A stretch of DNA of 34,185 nucleotides from a bacterium (GTDB lineage: Bacteria; Bacteroidota; Bacteroidia; NS11-12g; UBA955), in contig JAQSCZ010000036.1 of assembly GCA_029945665.1 (NCBI GenBank), positions 1 to 34,185 on the forward strand, written 5' to 3'. Both the position numbers and the translations under genes were made by a program. Below, piece after piece: positions 1 through 7,986 of the stretch. Numbering within the stretch: position 1 is the stretch's first letter; each line of letters opens with the position of its first letter. A model generated the notes under the pieces. That model saw only the letters and a list, made by a program, of their open reading frames with translations. It searched no databases and had not been told where the DNA came from.

Positions 1-25
1 TTTTCTATGCGTGGTGGGCTTTTTG

Positions 26-53
26 TCTCCTTTTTGCCCAAACAAAAAGGAGA
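26..53. repeat. 11-bp perfect hairpin
   Basis: The arms TCTCCTTTTTG (26-36) and CAAAAAGGAGA (43-53) are perfectly complementary around a 6-base loop, CCCAAA. No long T-run follows on either strand, so this may be a dispersed palindrome rather than a terminator. Its partner gene, if any, lies outside the window. Confidence 0.5.
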
Positions 54-150
54 AGAAAATGAATATGATTAAAATACTTGAGAAATCATATTTAATTGAT
101 AAGCTTAACCCGAACTCACGTTAATTTATTACTTATTAGTGGTATTCAGT

Positions 151-180
151 AAAAAAACATACCAACCGGTATGTTTTTTT
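151..180. terminator. Bidirectional terminator-like hairpin, repeat module A
   Basis: Seven A's, then CATACC, a 4-base spacer AACC, GGTATG and seven T's form a 13-bp perfect inverted repeat (151-163 with 168-180). The A-run and T-run give each strand a U-tract after the stem, the layout of a two-way intrinsic terminator. It could end the minus-strand transcript coming from the genes at 342-2115. The core resembles the ACATACC/GGTCTGT element found in every unit of the tandem array at 2255-3531. Confidence 0.55.
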
Positions 181-207
181 ACAAATGGTTAATTTACACA
201 GATTGCC

Positions 208-254
208 TTACTCCGTAGGAGTAATATATTTGTAACCGTGGCTGCAAGCCACGG
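208..254. repeat. Solo double-hairpin element, module B
   Basis: Two perfect hairpins sit in tandem: TTACTCC (208-214) with GGAGTAA (218-224), and CCGTGGCT (236-243) with AGCCACGG (247-254), each with a 3-base loop. Exactly 11 AT-rich bases (225-235) separate them. The same plan with the same 11-base spacer, but unrelated stem sequences, occurs in units of the array at 2255-3531, so I treat this as a solo relative of those units. Confidence 0.55.
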
Positions 255-272
255 AATAATGACACTCCACTT

Positions 273-327
273 AATGTTTGGCGACTTATTTGCCTTTTTG
301 CAAATAAGATGACAAACATTTTTTTTA
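273..327 (+). terminator. Long hairpin followed by a T-run
   Basis: The outer arms AATGTTTG (273-280) and CAAACATT (313-320) enclose the inner arms CTTATTTGC (285-293) and GCAAATAAG (300-308), with a small internal loop between them. A run of T's follows the outer arm, so by shape this is a plus-strand intrinsic terminator. No plus-strand gene precedes it in the window. It lies just past the minus-strand gene ending at 342, so it could also act as a 3'-end stabilising hairpin for that transcript. Confidence 0.4.
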
Positions 328-341
328 CACCTTGTCTACCC

Positions 342-896
342 CTAATCCATAAAGGGTTCCAACATCATCGTCCAAGCATCGTGGTTGCGTGTACCTGGAG
401 CAGTTTCCACCTGTCCCTTGAGCGCAATGCCTGCATATTGTTCGATATTGGGAATGGCGTTACTGTCTTTTGGTTCGTATAAGATAGTCAACTCAGTTGA
501 CTTGTTTAAAACTGCCATTGTTTCCATTGAATCACATAGTAAACATTTGGCGTGTTCCATTAAAGGGGTGATATCTGCCGAATCCGTTTTTAACAAAATA
601 GGTAAGCCTAATTCAGTAATTGATTCATCGCTGTAGTTAGCAGGAATTTGTATGGCGTGCAAAGGAATGGCTTTCACGAAATCTGCAATCCACGCTTTTG
701 GTTGATTGCTAAATTCACCAACTATTAATGGGCCATTAATCCAGCCTGCAATTTCTTTGGCTTTATTGGGTTCAATATAATCGGGTGATGAAGGGTCGAA
801 ACAGAAGCCTATAAAATCGGCCCACATACCTGCAGCATATCTTGCATCAGATAAATTGGTAACTGCCGAAAATTTAAGTAGAAAAGGGTAGTTCAT
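342..896 (-). CDS. TrpF-like barrel protein, probably not a phosphoribosylanthranilate isomerase
   Basis: This 184-residue protein aligns by eye with phosphoribosylanthranilate isomerase. The N-terminal strand (KFSAVTNLSDARYAAG), the SPDYI stretch and the C-terminal GQVETAPGTRN phosphate-binding stretch match TrpF landmarks. In TrpF the first strand reads K-(I/V)-C-G and the Cys is the general base. Here that position is Ser (KFSA), and I cannot find the second-half catalytic Asp motif. The protein is also shorter than the usual 200 or so residues. It lies 1 base downstream of the permease gene, so the two are almost certainly co-transcribed, and no other trp gene is present. I infer a non-catalytic or repurposed barrel. 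Family membership is fairly secure; function is unknown. Confidence 0.6.
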   Translation of the reverse strand: MNYPFLLKFSAVTNLSDARYAAGMWADFIGFCFDPSSPDYIEPNKAKEIAGWINGPLIVGEFSNQPKAWIADFVKAIPLHAIQIPANYSDESITELGLPILLKTDSADITPLMEHAKCLLCDSMETMAVLNKSTELTILYEPKDSNAIPNIEQYAGIALKGQVETAPGTRNHDAWTMMLEPFMD

Positions 897-897
897 T

Positions 898-2115
898 TTA
901 GTTGAATTTAATAGCTTTAACGGGAGAAATGCCGTTAATCATTCTTACGGGTAATAACAATGCAAACATACAAAGCGCAATGGTGCCTATATTGATTAAG
1001 AGGACATAGAGCCAATTGATTTGAATAGGTACAAAGGATAGGTAATAGGTTTCGCGTGGTAAGGTTATAAGTTTATAATGCTCTTGAATATAACAAGCAC
1101 CTATACCCAAAATATTGCCAAATATTAAGCCCAGTACAAGAATATAAAAGGCATGGTTGAGGAACACCCTTTTAATTAGATTATTGCGACTGCCCAATGC
1201 TTTCAGTATACCAACCATATTAGTGCGCTCTATAATTAAAATAAGTAAGGCCGTAACCATGTTAATACAGGCAACAACAATCATCAATCCTAATATGATT
1301 GTAATATTTTGATCGAGGTAACCTAACCAATCGAATATTTGTGGATTCATTTGAACCATGTTTTCGGCATTCAATACTTCAGGCGTATTGCGATTGATTT
1401 CTTTATTTGTTGCGAGTAGTTTTTTAAAGTCAAGGGTGTTAATTTCATAATGTGTAATCATTGGAGCGCGCGCTGCAAAAATGCGCTGCATCTCACGCAA
1501 ACTGCCAATTACATAAACCATGTCATTCTCCTCTAGCCCTGTTTCGTATATCCCAACAATCTTACATGGAATAACGCGCACAGGGTCATTGATGAAAAAT
1601 ATTTTCACTATTTTGCCGGTATCTACTTGCATTTTTTTTGCCAGTATTTGCGAAATCATGATTTCGCGTTTTGCAAGGCTGTCCTTGGTGTTTGGCACAC
1701 GACCTCTTAAAATATTTTTATTGAAAAAACTAAAGTCGTACGAACTATCTACCCCTTTGAATACGATACCCTCTAAATCTTCATTGGCTTTTAAAATACC
1801 AGGTTTGGAGAGGATAGGCGCTACTGATTTAACATTGGGAATGGTTTTAATTTGCTTCACCATTTCCATAGAATCTTTGAACAATAAATAATCAAAACTG
1901 CCAGTGCTACCTGTTGCATGAATTTCAATATGCCCACCAAAACCAACTACTTTATCTGTTATCTGTTGTTTATAACCTATCACAACGGCCGTGGCAATAA
2001 TCATAACAGCAACACTTAAACCCACGCCAAACCAGGCCAACTTAATGATAAAGGAGGTAAAAGATTTGAATTTCCCTAACGCCAATCGGGTGGCAATGAA
2101 ACGGCTTAAATGCAC
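898..2115 (-). CDS. FtsX-like ABC permease of the LolC/LolE type
   Basis: This 405-residue inner-membrane protein has the layout of the LolC/LolE/MacB permease family: one N-terminal membrane helix (about 22-48), a large periplasmic domain (about 50-268), then three helices (about 271-296, 320-343 and 369-390). The cytoplasmic loop after helix 2 (ERTNMVGILKALG) and the end (ISPVKAIKF) are typical of FtsX domains. In this family such proteins pair with an ATPase to move lipoproteins out of the inner membrane. No ATPase is seen in the window, so it would have to be encoded elsewhere. The TrpF-like gene follows after 1 base. The repeat array occupies its upstream region. Confidence 0.85.
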   Translation of the reverse strand: MHLSRFIATRLALGKFKSFTSFIIKLAWFGVGLSVAVMIIATAVVIGYKQQITDKVVGFGGHIEIHATGSTGSFDYLLFKDSMEMVKQIKTIPNVKSVAPILSKPGILKANEDLEGIVFKGVDSSYDFSFFNKNILRGRVPNTKDSLAKREIMISQILAKKMQVDTGKIVKIFFINDPVRVIPCKIVGIYETGLEENDMVYVIGSLREMQRIFAARAPMITHYEINTLDFKKLLATNKEINRNTPEVLNAENMVQMNPQIFDWLGYLDQNITIILGLMIVVACINMVTALLILIIERTNMVGILKALGSRNNLIKRVFLNHAFYILVLGLIFGNILGIGACYIQEHYKLITLPRETYYLSFVPIQINWLYVLLINIGTIALCMFALLLPVRMINGISPVKAIKFN

Positions 2116-2254
2116 ACTGCAATTTTAACGAAAATTGTTCGGCCTTTGATGTGTTTTTGAAAAAAAGAAGAGATGCTTGTTTCTGCGTTTGATTAATGCA
2201 CCCTAAATCTTGATTTAAGCTTCTAGCCTATACCTGAATTTATTTAAAACTCGC

Positions 2255-3531
2255 CACAGCTTGAAACGATTCATAATTTTTTTAAAAAAAACATACCAAT
2301 CGGTCTGTTCCCCCCCCAACCCTGAAAGGGTTGAATATCTATATCCACCGATGAAATAGGTGGTTTTTGCAACAGCCTGACACGATTCATAATTTTAAAA
2401 AAAAACATACCAATCGGTCTGTTTCCCCCCCAACCCTGAGAGGGTTGAATATGCATATCAATCGGTGAAATAGGTGGTTTTTGCAACAGCGTGAAACGAT
2501 TCATGATTTTAAAAAAAGACATACCAATCGGTCCGTTTTCCCCCAATCCTGAAAGGGTTGAGTATGCACCAATAAAATAGGTTGTTTTTGCAACAGCCTG
2601 ACACGATTCATAATTTTAAAAAAAAACATACCAATCGGTCTGTTTTCGCTCAATCCTGAAAGGTTTGAATATGCATATCCATCGGTGAAATAGGTGGTTT
2701 TTACAACAGCGCGAAACGATTCATAATTTTTAAAATAAAAACACACCAATCGGTCTGTTTCCCCCCAATCCTGAAAGGGTTGGATATCTATATCCACGAA
2801 TGAAATAGGTAGTTTTTGCAACAGCATGACACGATTCATAATTTTAAAAAAAAACATACCAATCGGTCTGTTTCCCCCCAACCCTGAAAGAGTTGAAAAT
2901 CTATATCCACCGATGAAATAGGTTGTTTTTGCAACAGCGTGACACGATTCGTAATGTTAAAAAAAACATACCAATCGGTCTGTTTCCCCCCATTCCTTAA
3001 AGGGTTGAATATCTATATGCACCGATGAAATAGGTTGTTTTTGCAACAGCGTGACACGATTCGTAATGTTAAAAAAAACATACCAATCGGTCTGTTTCCC
3101 CCCATTCCTTAAAGGGTTGAATATCTATATGCACCGATGAAATAGGTTGTTTTTGCAACAGCGTGACACGATTCATAATTTAAAAAAAAATATACCAATC
3201 GGTCTGTTTTTCCTCATTCCTGAAAGAGTTGAATATCTATATCCACCGATGAAATAGGTTGTTTTTGCAACAGCGTGACACGATTCATAATTTAAAAAAA
3301 AATATACCAATCGGTCTGTTTTCCCTCATTCCTGAAAGAGTTGAATATCTATATCCACCGGTGAAAGAGATGGTTTTTTCAGCAATGCGAAACGATTCAT
3401 AATTTTTAAAAAAAATACATACCAATCGGTCTGTTCACCCCCAACCCTGAAAGGGTTGAATATCTATAGCCACCGATGAAATCGGTGGTTGTCGATGCAT
3501 CATTGTTCCACAACCCCAGAGGGGTTGAATG
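2255..3531. repeat. Array of 11 tandem 107-115-bp units, each with three hairpins
   Basis: The core ACCAATCGGTC/T recurs at 2295, 2409, 2523, 2630, 2745, 2858, 2970, 3082, 3194, 3306 and 3421, giving periods of 114, 114, 107, 115, 113, 112, 112, 112, 112 and 115. Each unit carries a near-palindrome (ACATACC...GGTCTGT) after an A-run, a C-rich stretch, a hairpin such as CAACCC-TGAAA-GGGTTG, an 11-base AT spacer, and a second hairpin such as CCACC...GGTGG. A T-rich tail and ACACGATTCATAAT follow. The last full unit has perfect stems (3442-3458 and 3470-3488), and a partial unit ends the array (CAACCCC-AGA-GGGGTTG, 3511-3527). The array fills most of the divergent region between the permease and fhs. 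Neighbouring units are most alike, as expected of tandem expansion. Confidence 0.9.
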
Positions 3532-3676
3532 TTGTTTTCCATCCAATATTTCATTTCCATTCATCCATTATTAAAAAGGTATACGATGCAGAAATTGTGG
3601 AATTGTCCGAAAAATTGCGCTCAAAAAAATCATTTTTATTTCATAAGTTTACCGCACCCAATTCACCCTCTATAAA

Positions 3677-5344
3677 ATGAAATCTGACATAGAAATATCA
3701 AGAGAAACGCCACTAAAACCTATTTCTGAAATTGCCAAAAATTTAAACATTCCAGAAGACGAAGTGATGCATTATGGCAAATACAAAGCAAAAATTTCAT
3801 TAAGCCAGATCAATGAAAATGCTATACAAAAAAGTAACTTGATTTTAGTGACGGCCATTTCTCCAACCAAAGCAGGTGTTGGGAAAACCGTTACCAGTGT
3901 TAGTCTTTCTTTGGGTCTAAATAAAATTGGAAAGAAAAGCATTGTGGCGTTAAGAGAACCCTCTCTCGGTCCTGTGTTTGGCATGAAGGGTGGGGCAGCC
4001 GGCGGGGGCTATGCGCAAGTGTTACCAATGGAAGATATTAATTTGCATTTTACGGGCGACTTTCATGCCATCACTTCTGCTAATAATACCATTGCGGCCT
4101 TGTTGGATAATTACCAATACAACCACATAAATTCCGAAAAGGCACTCAAACAAATTGTGTGGAAACGCGTGTTAGATGTTAACGACCGTTCGCTTCGCTA
4201 TGTGAATACTGGTCTAGGTGGACGATTAAACGGCTTGCCCCAAGAAACAGGTTTTGATATTACACCTGCTTCGGAGATTATGGCCATTCTTTGTTTATCG
4301 GAAAATTTGGAAGATTTGAAAGGCAGGATTAATCGCATTGTATTGGGTTATAAAATTGACAATACACCTTTTACTGTTTCTGATTTGGGCATTGCCGATG
4401 CCATTGTTATTTTATTGAAAGATGCACTGATGCCAAACTTGGTGCAAACTACAGAGAATACACCGGCGATCATTCACGGCGGTCCGTTTGCCAATATTGC
4501 ACATGGATGCAATTCTATTTTAGCAACTAAAATGGCTTTGAGTTTAAGCGATTATGTGGTAACGGAGGCTGGCTTTGGCAGTGACTTAGGGGCCGAAAAG
4601 TTTTTGGATATTAAATGTCGCATTGCCAATTTACAACCCAAAGCAACCGTGTTAGTGGTAACCACCCAAGCATTAAAGAACCATGCCGACTTAACAGACG
4701 ATGAAGCGAAGAAACCTAATTTAGAAGTATTGAAAAGAGGCCTACCCAATTTAGAAAGGCACATAGAAAATTTGCAATCATTCGGTCAGAGTATCATTGT
4801 TTCTTTGAATAAATTTTATTTTGATGTGCAGGAGGAAATCGATTTTTTAAGCACTTGGTGCGAAGAGAGAAAGGCCACGTTTGCCATTAACGATGCCTTT
4901 GTAAATGGGGGAGAGGGTGCCAGCGATTTGGCCAAAGCGGTAGTGGAAGTGATAGAAAAAAATCCTTCAAAGGCCATTCAATACCAATATGAATTAACGG
5001 ATGATGTAGTGACTAAAATACGAAAAGTAGCCACACAAATTTATAGAGCTACGGATATTGAATTGAGTCATAAAGCAAGAACGGCATTGGCGAAAATTAC
5101 AAAAAACAATTGGCAACATTTACCCATTTGCATTGCCAAAACCCAATATTCATTTACCGATAATCCTAAAATAACGGGTGCGCCGTCGGGTCATACCATC
5201 ACCATAGAAGATTTAATTATCAATGCAGGTGCTGGTTTTGTAGTAGCGGTTGCTGGCGATATCATGCGCATGCCTGGCTTGCCAAAAGTGCCTGCTGCTT
5301 ATGGCATGACGATTAAAGACGGTCTTATAGAAGGATTGAGTTGA
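3677..5344 (+). CDS. fhs: Formate-tetrahydrofolate ligase
   Basis: This enzyme makes 10-formyl-tetrahydrofolate from formate, ATP and tetrahydrofolate in cytoplasmic one-carbon metabolism. At 555 residues it has the family's normal length. The nucleotide-binding loop PTKAGVGKT lies at about residues 63-71, followed by LREPSLGPVFGMKGGAAGGG (about 92-111) and the conserved LHFTGDFHAITSANN stretch (about 123-137). The P-loop has Val where Glu is common (AGEGK), which is a mild change. The start at 3677 lies about 150 bases beyond the end of the repeat array, with no clear consensus promoter between. The gene appears to be monocistronic. Confidence 0.95.
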   Translation: MKSDIEISRETPLKPISEIAKNLNIPEDEVMHYGKYKAKISLSQINENAIQKSNLILVTAISPTKAGVGKTVTSVSLSLGLNKIGKKSIVALREPSLGPVFGMKGGAAGGGYAQVLPMEDINLHFTGDFHAITSANNTIAALLDNYQYNHINSEKALKQIVWKRVLDVNDRSLRYVNTGLGGRLNGLPQETGFDITPASEIMAILCLSENLEDLKGRINRIVLGYKIDNTPFTVSDLGIADAIVILLKDALMPNLVQTTENTPAIIHGGPFANIAHGCNSILATKMALSLSDYVVTEAGFGSDLGAEKFLDIKCRIANLQPKATVLVVTTQALKNHADLTDDEAKKPNLEVLKRGLPNLERHIENLQSFGQSIIVSLNKFYFDVQEEIDFLSTWCEERKATFAINDAFVNGGEGASDLAKAVVEVIEKNPSKAIQYQYELTDDVVTKIRKVATQIYRATDIELSHKARTALAKITKNNWQHLPICIAKTQYSFTDNPKITGAPSGHTITIEDLIINAGAGFVVAVAGDIMRMPGLPKVPAAYGMTIKDGLIEGLS

Positions 5345-5483
5345 TGGATATAAACGCATTGCGCTAAGGAGGACATTCTTAACAATGAAGTAGTGCCTCG
5401 CGCCGTGCATTGTTTCAGAATCGACTGAAACAAGGATAATCTTCATAAGAAAACATTTAGCACAATAAAAGTTTTTTATTCGC

Positions 5484-5491
5484 TATTTTTG
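5484..5491 (+). promoter_or_regulatory. Candidate -7 element for the antiporter gene
   Basis: TATTTTTG fits the Bacteroidota -7 consensus TAnnTTTG and lies 45 bases before the start at 5536. I see no convincing TTG at the expected upstream distance, so this rests on the -7 match alone. Confidence 0.35.
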
Positions 5492-5535
5492 TTACTTGCC
5501 CATTTTCTAAAAAAAGAGGCAGAAAATATTTCCAC

Positions 5536-6747
5536 ATGACTACTACTATCATTATCATTGTTTGTTCATTGCTTTTATTGGCTTACGTATTCGATATCAG
5601 TTCGAGGCTAACCAAAATCCCAACTGTATTTCTTTTACTTTTTTTGGGTTGGATAGTTCGTCTGTTTGCCGATAGATTTCATTTTTATGTTCCCGATTTG
5701 AATCCTTTGTTAACTATTTTTGGAACCATTGGTTTAATACTCATTGTGCTCGAAGGATCTTTGGAACTGGAATTGAATAAACATAAATTGCCCATTATTA
5801 AAAAATCAATCATGGTTGCATTGATACCTATGTTTCTTGCAGCTTTTGGAATCTCATATTTATTTACAATAATTGGCGAAGTATCCTTAAAAGTAGCTTT
5901 AATAAATGCCATACCTTTCTGCGTAATTAGTAGTGCGATTGCTATTCCTAGTGTTCGCAATATTTCCAAATTTAATAAAGAGTTTATTATTTATGAAAGT
6001 AGCTTGTCTGATATATTTGGTATCTTGTTCTTTAATTTTTTCGCACTTTATGAAACCATCGACATGATTTCTTTTGGACATTTTAGTTTAGATTTTTTAA
6101 TTATAATCGTAGTTTCTTTTTTTGGTGTCATTGGTTTGTCATTGCTGTTAAGTAGAATCAAGCACCACATTACTTACACGCCCATTATCTTACTTATCAT
6201 TCTGATTTATGCAATTTCAAAAGAGTTTCATTTGCCAGGGCTGATATTTATTTTAGTTTTTGGATTGTTTCTGGGAAATTTGGATGAGCTAAAGCGGTTT
6301 AAGTGGATTGAAAAATTTAAACCTGACAAGCTCGATAAGGAGGTTAAAAAATTCAAAGAAATAACTATTGAAGCCACTTTTTTGGTGAGGTCTTTATTCT
6401 TTCTGCTTTTCGGTTTTTTAATGGAAGCCAAAGAAATTTTAAATTTGGAAACTTTGCCTTGGGCGGTCATCATTATCGAAGTAATTATTCTTTTTAGATA
6501 TCTGACTTTGTTAGTCGCAAAATTGCCTATCCTGCCGCTTCTTTTTATCGCGCCACGTGGGCTTATCACCATTTTGCTTTTTTTCTCAATATTGCCTCAG
6601 CAATCTTTATTAATGGTCAATAAATCACTGATAATTCAAACCATCCTATTGTCAGTTTTGGTTATGATGTTCGGTTTAATGTTTGCAAAAAAGCCAGAGG
6701 AAGCTTTACAAGATGCAAATCATGATCTGCCTTCGTTACATGATTAG
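5536..6747 (+). CDS. Cation:proton antiporter, CPA family
   Basis: This 403-residue protein is almost entirely hydrophobic, with about 12 predicted membrane helices. It has the marks of a monovalent cation/proton antiporter: VISSAIAIPSV in the unwound helix region (about 130-140), ESSLSD (about 154-159) where related proteins carry the ion-binding acidic residue, LIFILVFGLFLGN, and the late APRGLITILLFF motif. The likely role is Na+ or K+ exchange for H+ across the inner membrane, for pH and ion homeostasis. The ion specificity cannot be read from the sequence. It stands alone and faces the minus-strand gene that ends at 6780. Confidence 0.8.
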   Translation: MTTTIIIIVCSLLLLAYVFDISSRLTKIPTVFLLLFLGWIVRLFADRFHFYVPDLNPLLTIFGTIGLILIVLEGSLELELNKHKLPIIKKSIMVALIPMFLAAFGISYLFTIIGEVSLKVALINAIPFCVISSAIAIPSVRNISKFNKEFIIYESSLSDIFGILFFNFFALYETIDMISFGHFSLDFLIIIVVSFFGVIGLSLLLSRIKHHITYTPIILLIILIYAISKEFHLPGLIFILVFGLFLGNLDELKRFKWIEKFKPDKLDKEVKKFKEITIEATFLVRSLFFLLFGFLMEAKEILNLETLPWAVIIIEVIILFRYLTLLVAKLPILPLLFIAPRGLITILLFFSILPQQSLLMVNKSLIIQTILLSVLVMMFGLMFAKKPEEALQDANHDLPSLHD

Positions 6748-6779
6748 CGATAGATAGTGTTTTGTGGAGTTAATAAAAC

Positions 6780-7070
6780 TTACTTCCCCTGCCTGTAAGC
6801 CACCCTCGACTTTGCTTTTTGCAGTATCCTTTGTAAGATCAATTCTACTAAATTGGTAGCTATTGTTGCAGAGTCTTCTCCAAAGGCCAAACGCGCTTTT
6901 TTTTCATCTATATCTATTCGATATAGCAATTGATACAAGGCTGGCAAATCAGTTTCCAATAAATTTAGAATATGTGCTTTTAATTCAACTTTGGCATCTT
7001 CCCATTTTTTCTCAATAGCAGTATATTGCTTTAGCAAACCCTCCGCCTCGAAATGTACTGCATCTTCCAT
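6780..7070 (-). CDS. Small helical protein of unknown function
   Basis: This is a 96-residue soluble protein with no signal peptide, rich in Ala, Leu, Glu and Lys, which suggests two or three long helices. I recognise no catalytic motif. The distinctive parts are the DLPALYQLLYRIDIDEKKARLAFG stretch near the middle and a basic tail. A good TAnnTTTG match lies just upstream, which supports it being a real gene. The layout resembles small conserved proteins of unknown function found in Bacteroidota, but I cannot name a family with confidence. Confidence 0.6.
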   Translation of the reverse strand: MEDAVHFEAEGLLKQYTAIEKKWEDAKVELKAHILNLLETDLPALYQLLYRIDIDEKKARLAFGEDSATIATNLVELILQRILQKAKSRVAYRQGK

Positions 7071-7087
7071 CTTCTAATTTATGATAA

Positions 7088-7095
7088 CAAAGATA
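7088..7095 (-). promoter_or_regulatory. Candidate -7 element for the 96-residue gene
   Basis: Read on the minus strand, this is TATCTTTG, a full TAnnTTTG match about 17 bases before the start codon. No clear TTG is visible at the usual upstream spacing. Confidence 0.4.
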
Positions 7096-7182
7096 AGCGC
7101 GTTTGAATTAAGTAATAACGACATTCATCATGTCCCTAAAAATAGCTTTCCCAAAGAGGAAAAATAATCAACTCTAGAATTT

Positions 7183-7225
7183 GTCCCCCTCTCCCTCGGA
7201 GATGGTTTAGTGGTGAGGCTAAAAA
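7183..7225. repeat. Short C-rich/G-rich dispersed-type palindrome
   Basis: CCCCCTCTCCCTCGGAGA is followed by TGGTGAGGCTAAAAAA. The CTCC-CTC-GGAG core can fold. The layout resembles short hairpin repeats I recall from many bacterial intergenic regions. It overlaps the stop codon of the outer-membrane protein gene (7219-7221) and could serve as its transcript end. Confidence 0.3.
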
Positions 7226-7908
7226 AACCTAAAACACAACCCAAACTCCATCGCTGTGCCTTTTATAGTTGTGGCCGTATTGCTGCCAACGGTATTGCCT
7301 GAAATGCCGTCAGGTGAAGCGGTTCCTGTATAGGTACTCAACATGCCCATAACGCCTAATCTTTTCCAAAAATAAAAACGCGCTTTAACGCCTAAACGGG
7401 CAATGCCACCTTTGGCGTTATAATTAAAACTTTGGTCACCATCTTTGCCGCTAAATGCAACTCCGAATGAACCCAATGAGGTATAAGCAGAAAAGTCCAC
7501 TCTTTTTCTTGTGTAAAAATGGTAATTAATATCGAATGTAAATTCAGAGGTTTTTGCAGTGATGGTTTTGTTCTCTGCTCTTTGAAAACTGTAGAAATTG
7601 GTAGGATTAATTGTAAATAAATCGTTGCCAGAACTTAATCCAATGCCCCAACGATTGCTTAATCCAAACTCAATAAACAAGGGGTCGCGAATGCCATCCA
7701 AGTCCGAGCTGTAAAATGCGGTACTTTTTCCATCAAGATTATTAAGGTTGGCCGAGTGGTTGGTTGTACTGTAATTGGCAGAAGTACTGCCTTCAGAGAT
7801 ACTCAATAATAGACAGCCTTTTTTGAATGCTTGCGCTTCCACCGAAGCTGTATTTACAAGAAAGAAAAAAGAAAAAAGGCCTAAGGCAATTTGAAAACTT
7901 TTTTTCAT
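7219..7908 (-). CDS. Secreted or outer-membrane beta-barrel protein
   Basis: From the ATG at 7908 this encodes 229 residues. It opens with a clear signal peptide (KKSFQIALGLFSFFFLV...EAQ, cleavage near residue 26). The rest alternates polar and aromatic residues in strands, such as FTFDINYHFYTRKRVDF and GVKARFYFWKRLG, and ends in Phe (LCFRFF), as outer-membrane barrels do. A longer reading frame opens at 7962, but a good promoter (7930-7959) lies inside that extension, so I prefer 7908. The function is unknown; small barrels of this kind are often annotated as PorT-like or OmpW-like, but I see no motif that decides between them. Confidence 0.65.
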   Translation of the reverse strand: MKKSFQIALGLFSFFFLVNTASVEAQAFKKGCLLLSISEGSTSANYSTTNHSANLNNLDGKSTAFYSSDLDGIRDPLFIEFGLSNRWGIGLSSGNDLFTINPTNFYSFQRAENKTITAKTSEFTFDINYHFYTRKRVDFSAYTSLGSFGVAFSGKDGDQSFNYNAKGGIARLGVKARFYFWKRLGVMGMLSTYTGTASPDGISGNTVGSNTATTIKGTAMEFGLCFRFF

Positions 7909-7929
7909 GATTTTAAAATATTTGAATAA

Positions 7930-7959
7930 CAAATATAATAAAAAATAGAGAATTCCAAA
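7930..7959 (-). promoter_or_regulatory. Bacteroidota-type promoter of the beta-barrel gene
   Basis: On the minus strand TTTG (7959-7956) and TATATTTG (7937-7930) are separated by 18 bases, matching the TTTG/TAnnTTTG promoter of Bacteroidota. The start at 7908 lies about 20 bases downstream. This is the best two-part promoter I can see in the window, and it decides the start of the gene. Confidence 0.6.
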
Positions 7960-7986
7960 CATTGTATATTTTTGAAAATAAATGTT

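Larger units (their letters stand above)
1..341. other. Gene-free left edge with several hairpins
   Basis: I find no convincing gene here. The stretch lies downstream of the minus-strand gene that ends at 342. It holds at least four perfect inverted repeats, listed as separate features: 26-53, 151-180, 208-254 (two adjacent hairpins) and 273-327. The density of short palindromes in so little sequence suggests dispersed repeat elements and transcription terminators rather than coding DNA. Confidence 0.7.

Noticed and set aside
2271-2881. Two minus-strand ORFs (2271-2546, 2501-2881) encoding a 38-residue repeat
   Set aside because: They are translations of the repeat array. Units of 114 bp keep the frame, others (107, 112, 113, 115) break it. 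No signal, domain or ribosome site supports them.
2255-3531. CRISPR array
   Set aside because: Whole units repeat, with no unique spacers between short repeats, and no cas gene is nearby.
3489-3680. 63-residue plus-strand ORF before fhs
   Set aside because: Its first half is the end of the repeat array and its end overlaps the fhs start. The composition is not protein-like.
5411-5430. GTTTCA...TGAAAC inverted repeat after fhs
   Set aside because: The 6-bp stem with an 8-base loop and no T-run is too weak to call a terminator.
7909-7962. Longer start for the beta-barrel gene at 7962
   Set aside because: A good promoter (7930-7959) lies in the extension, and it would put an extra hydrophobic stretch before the signal peptide.
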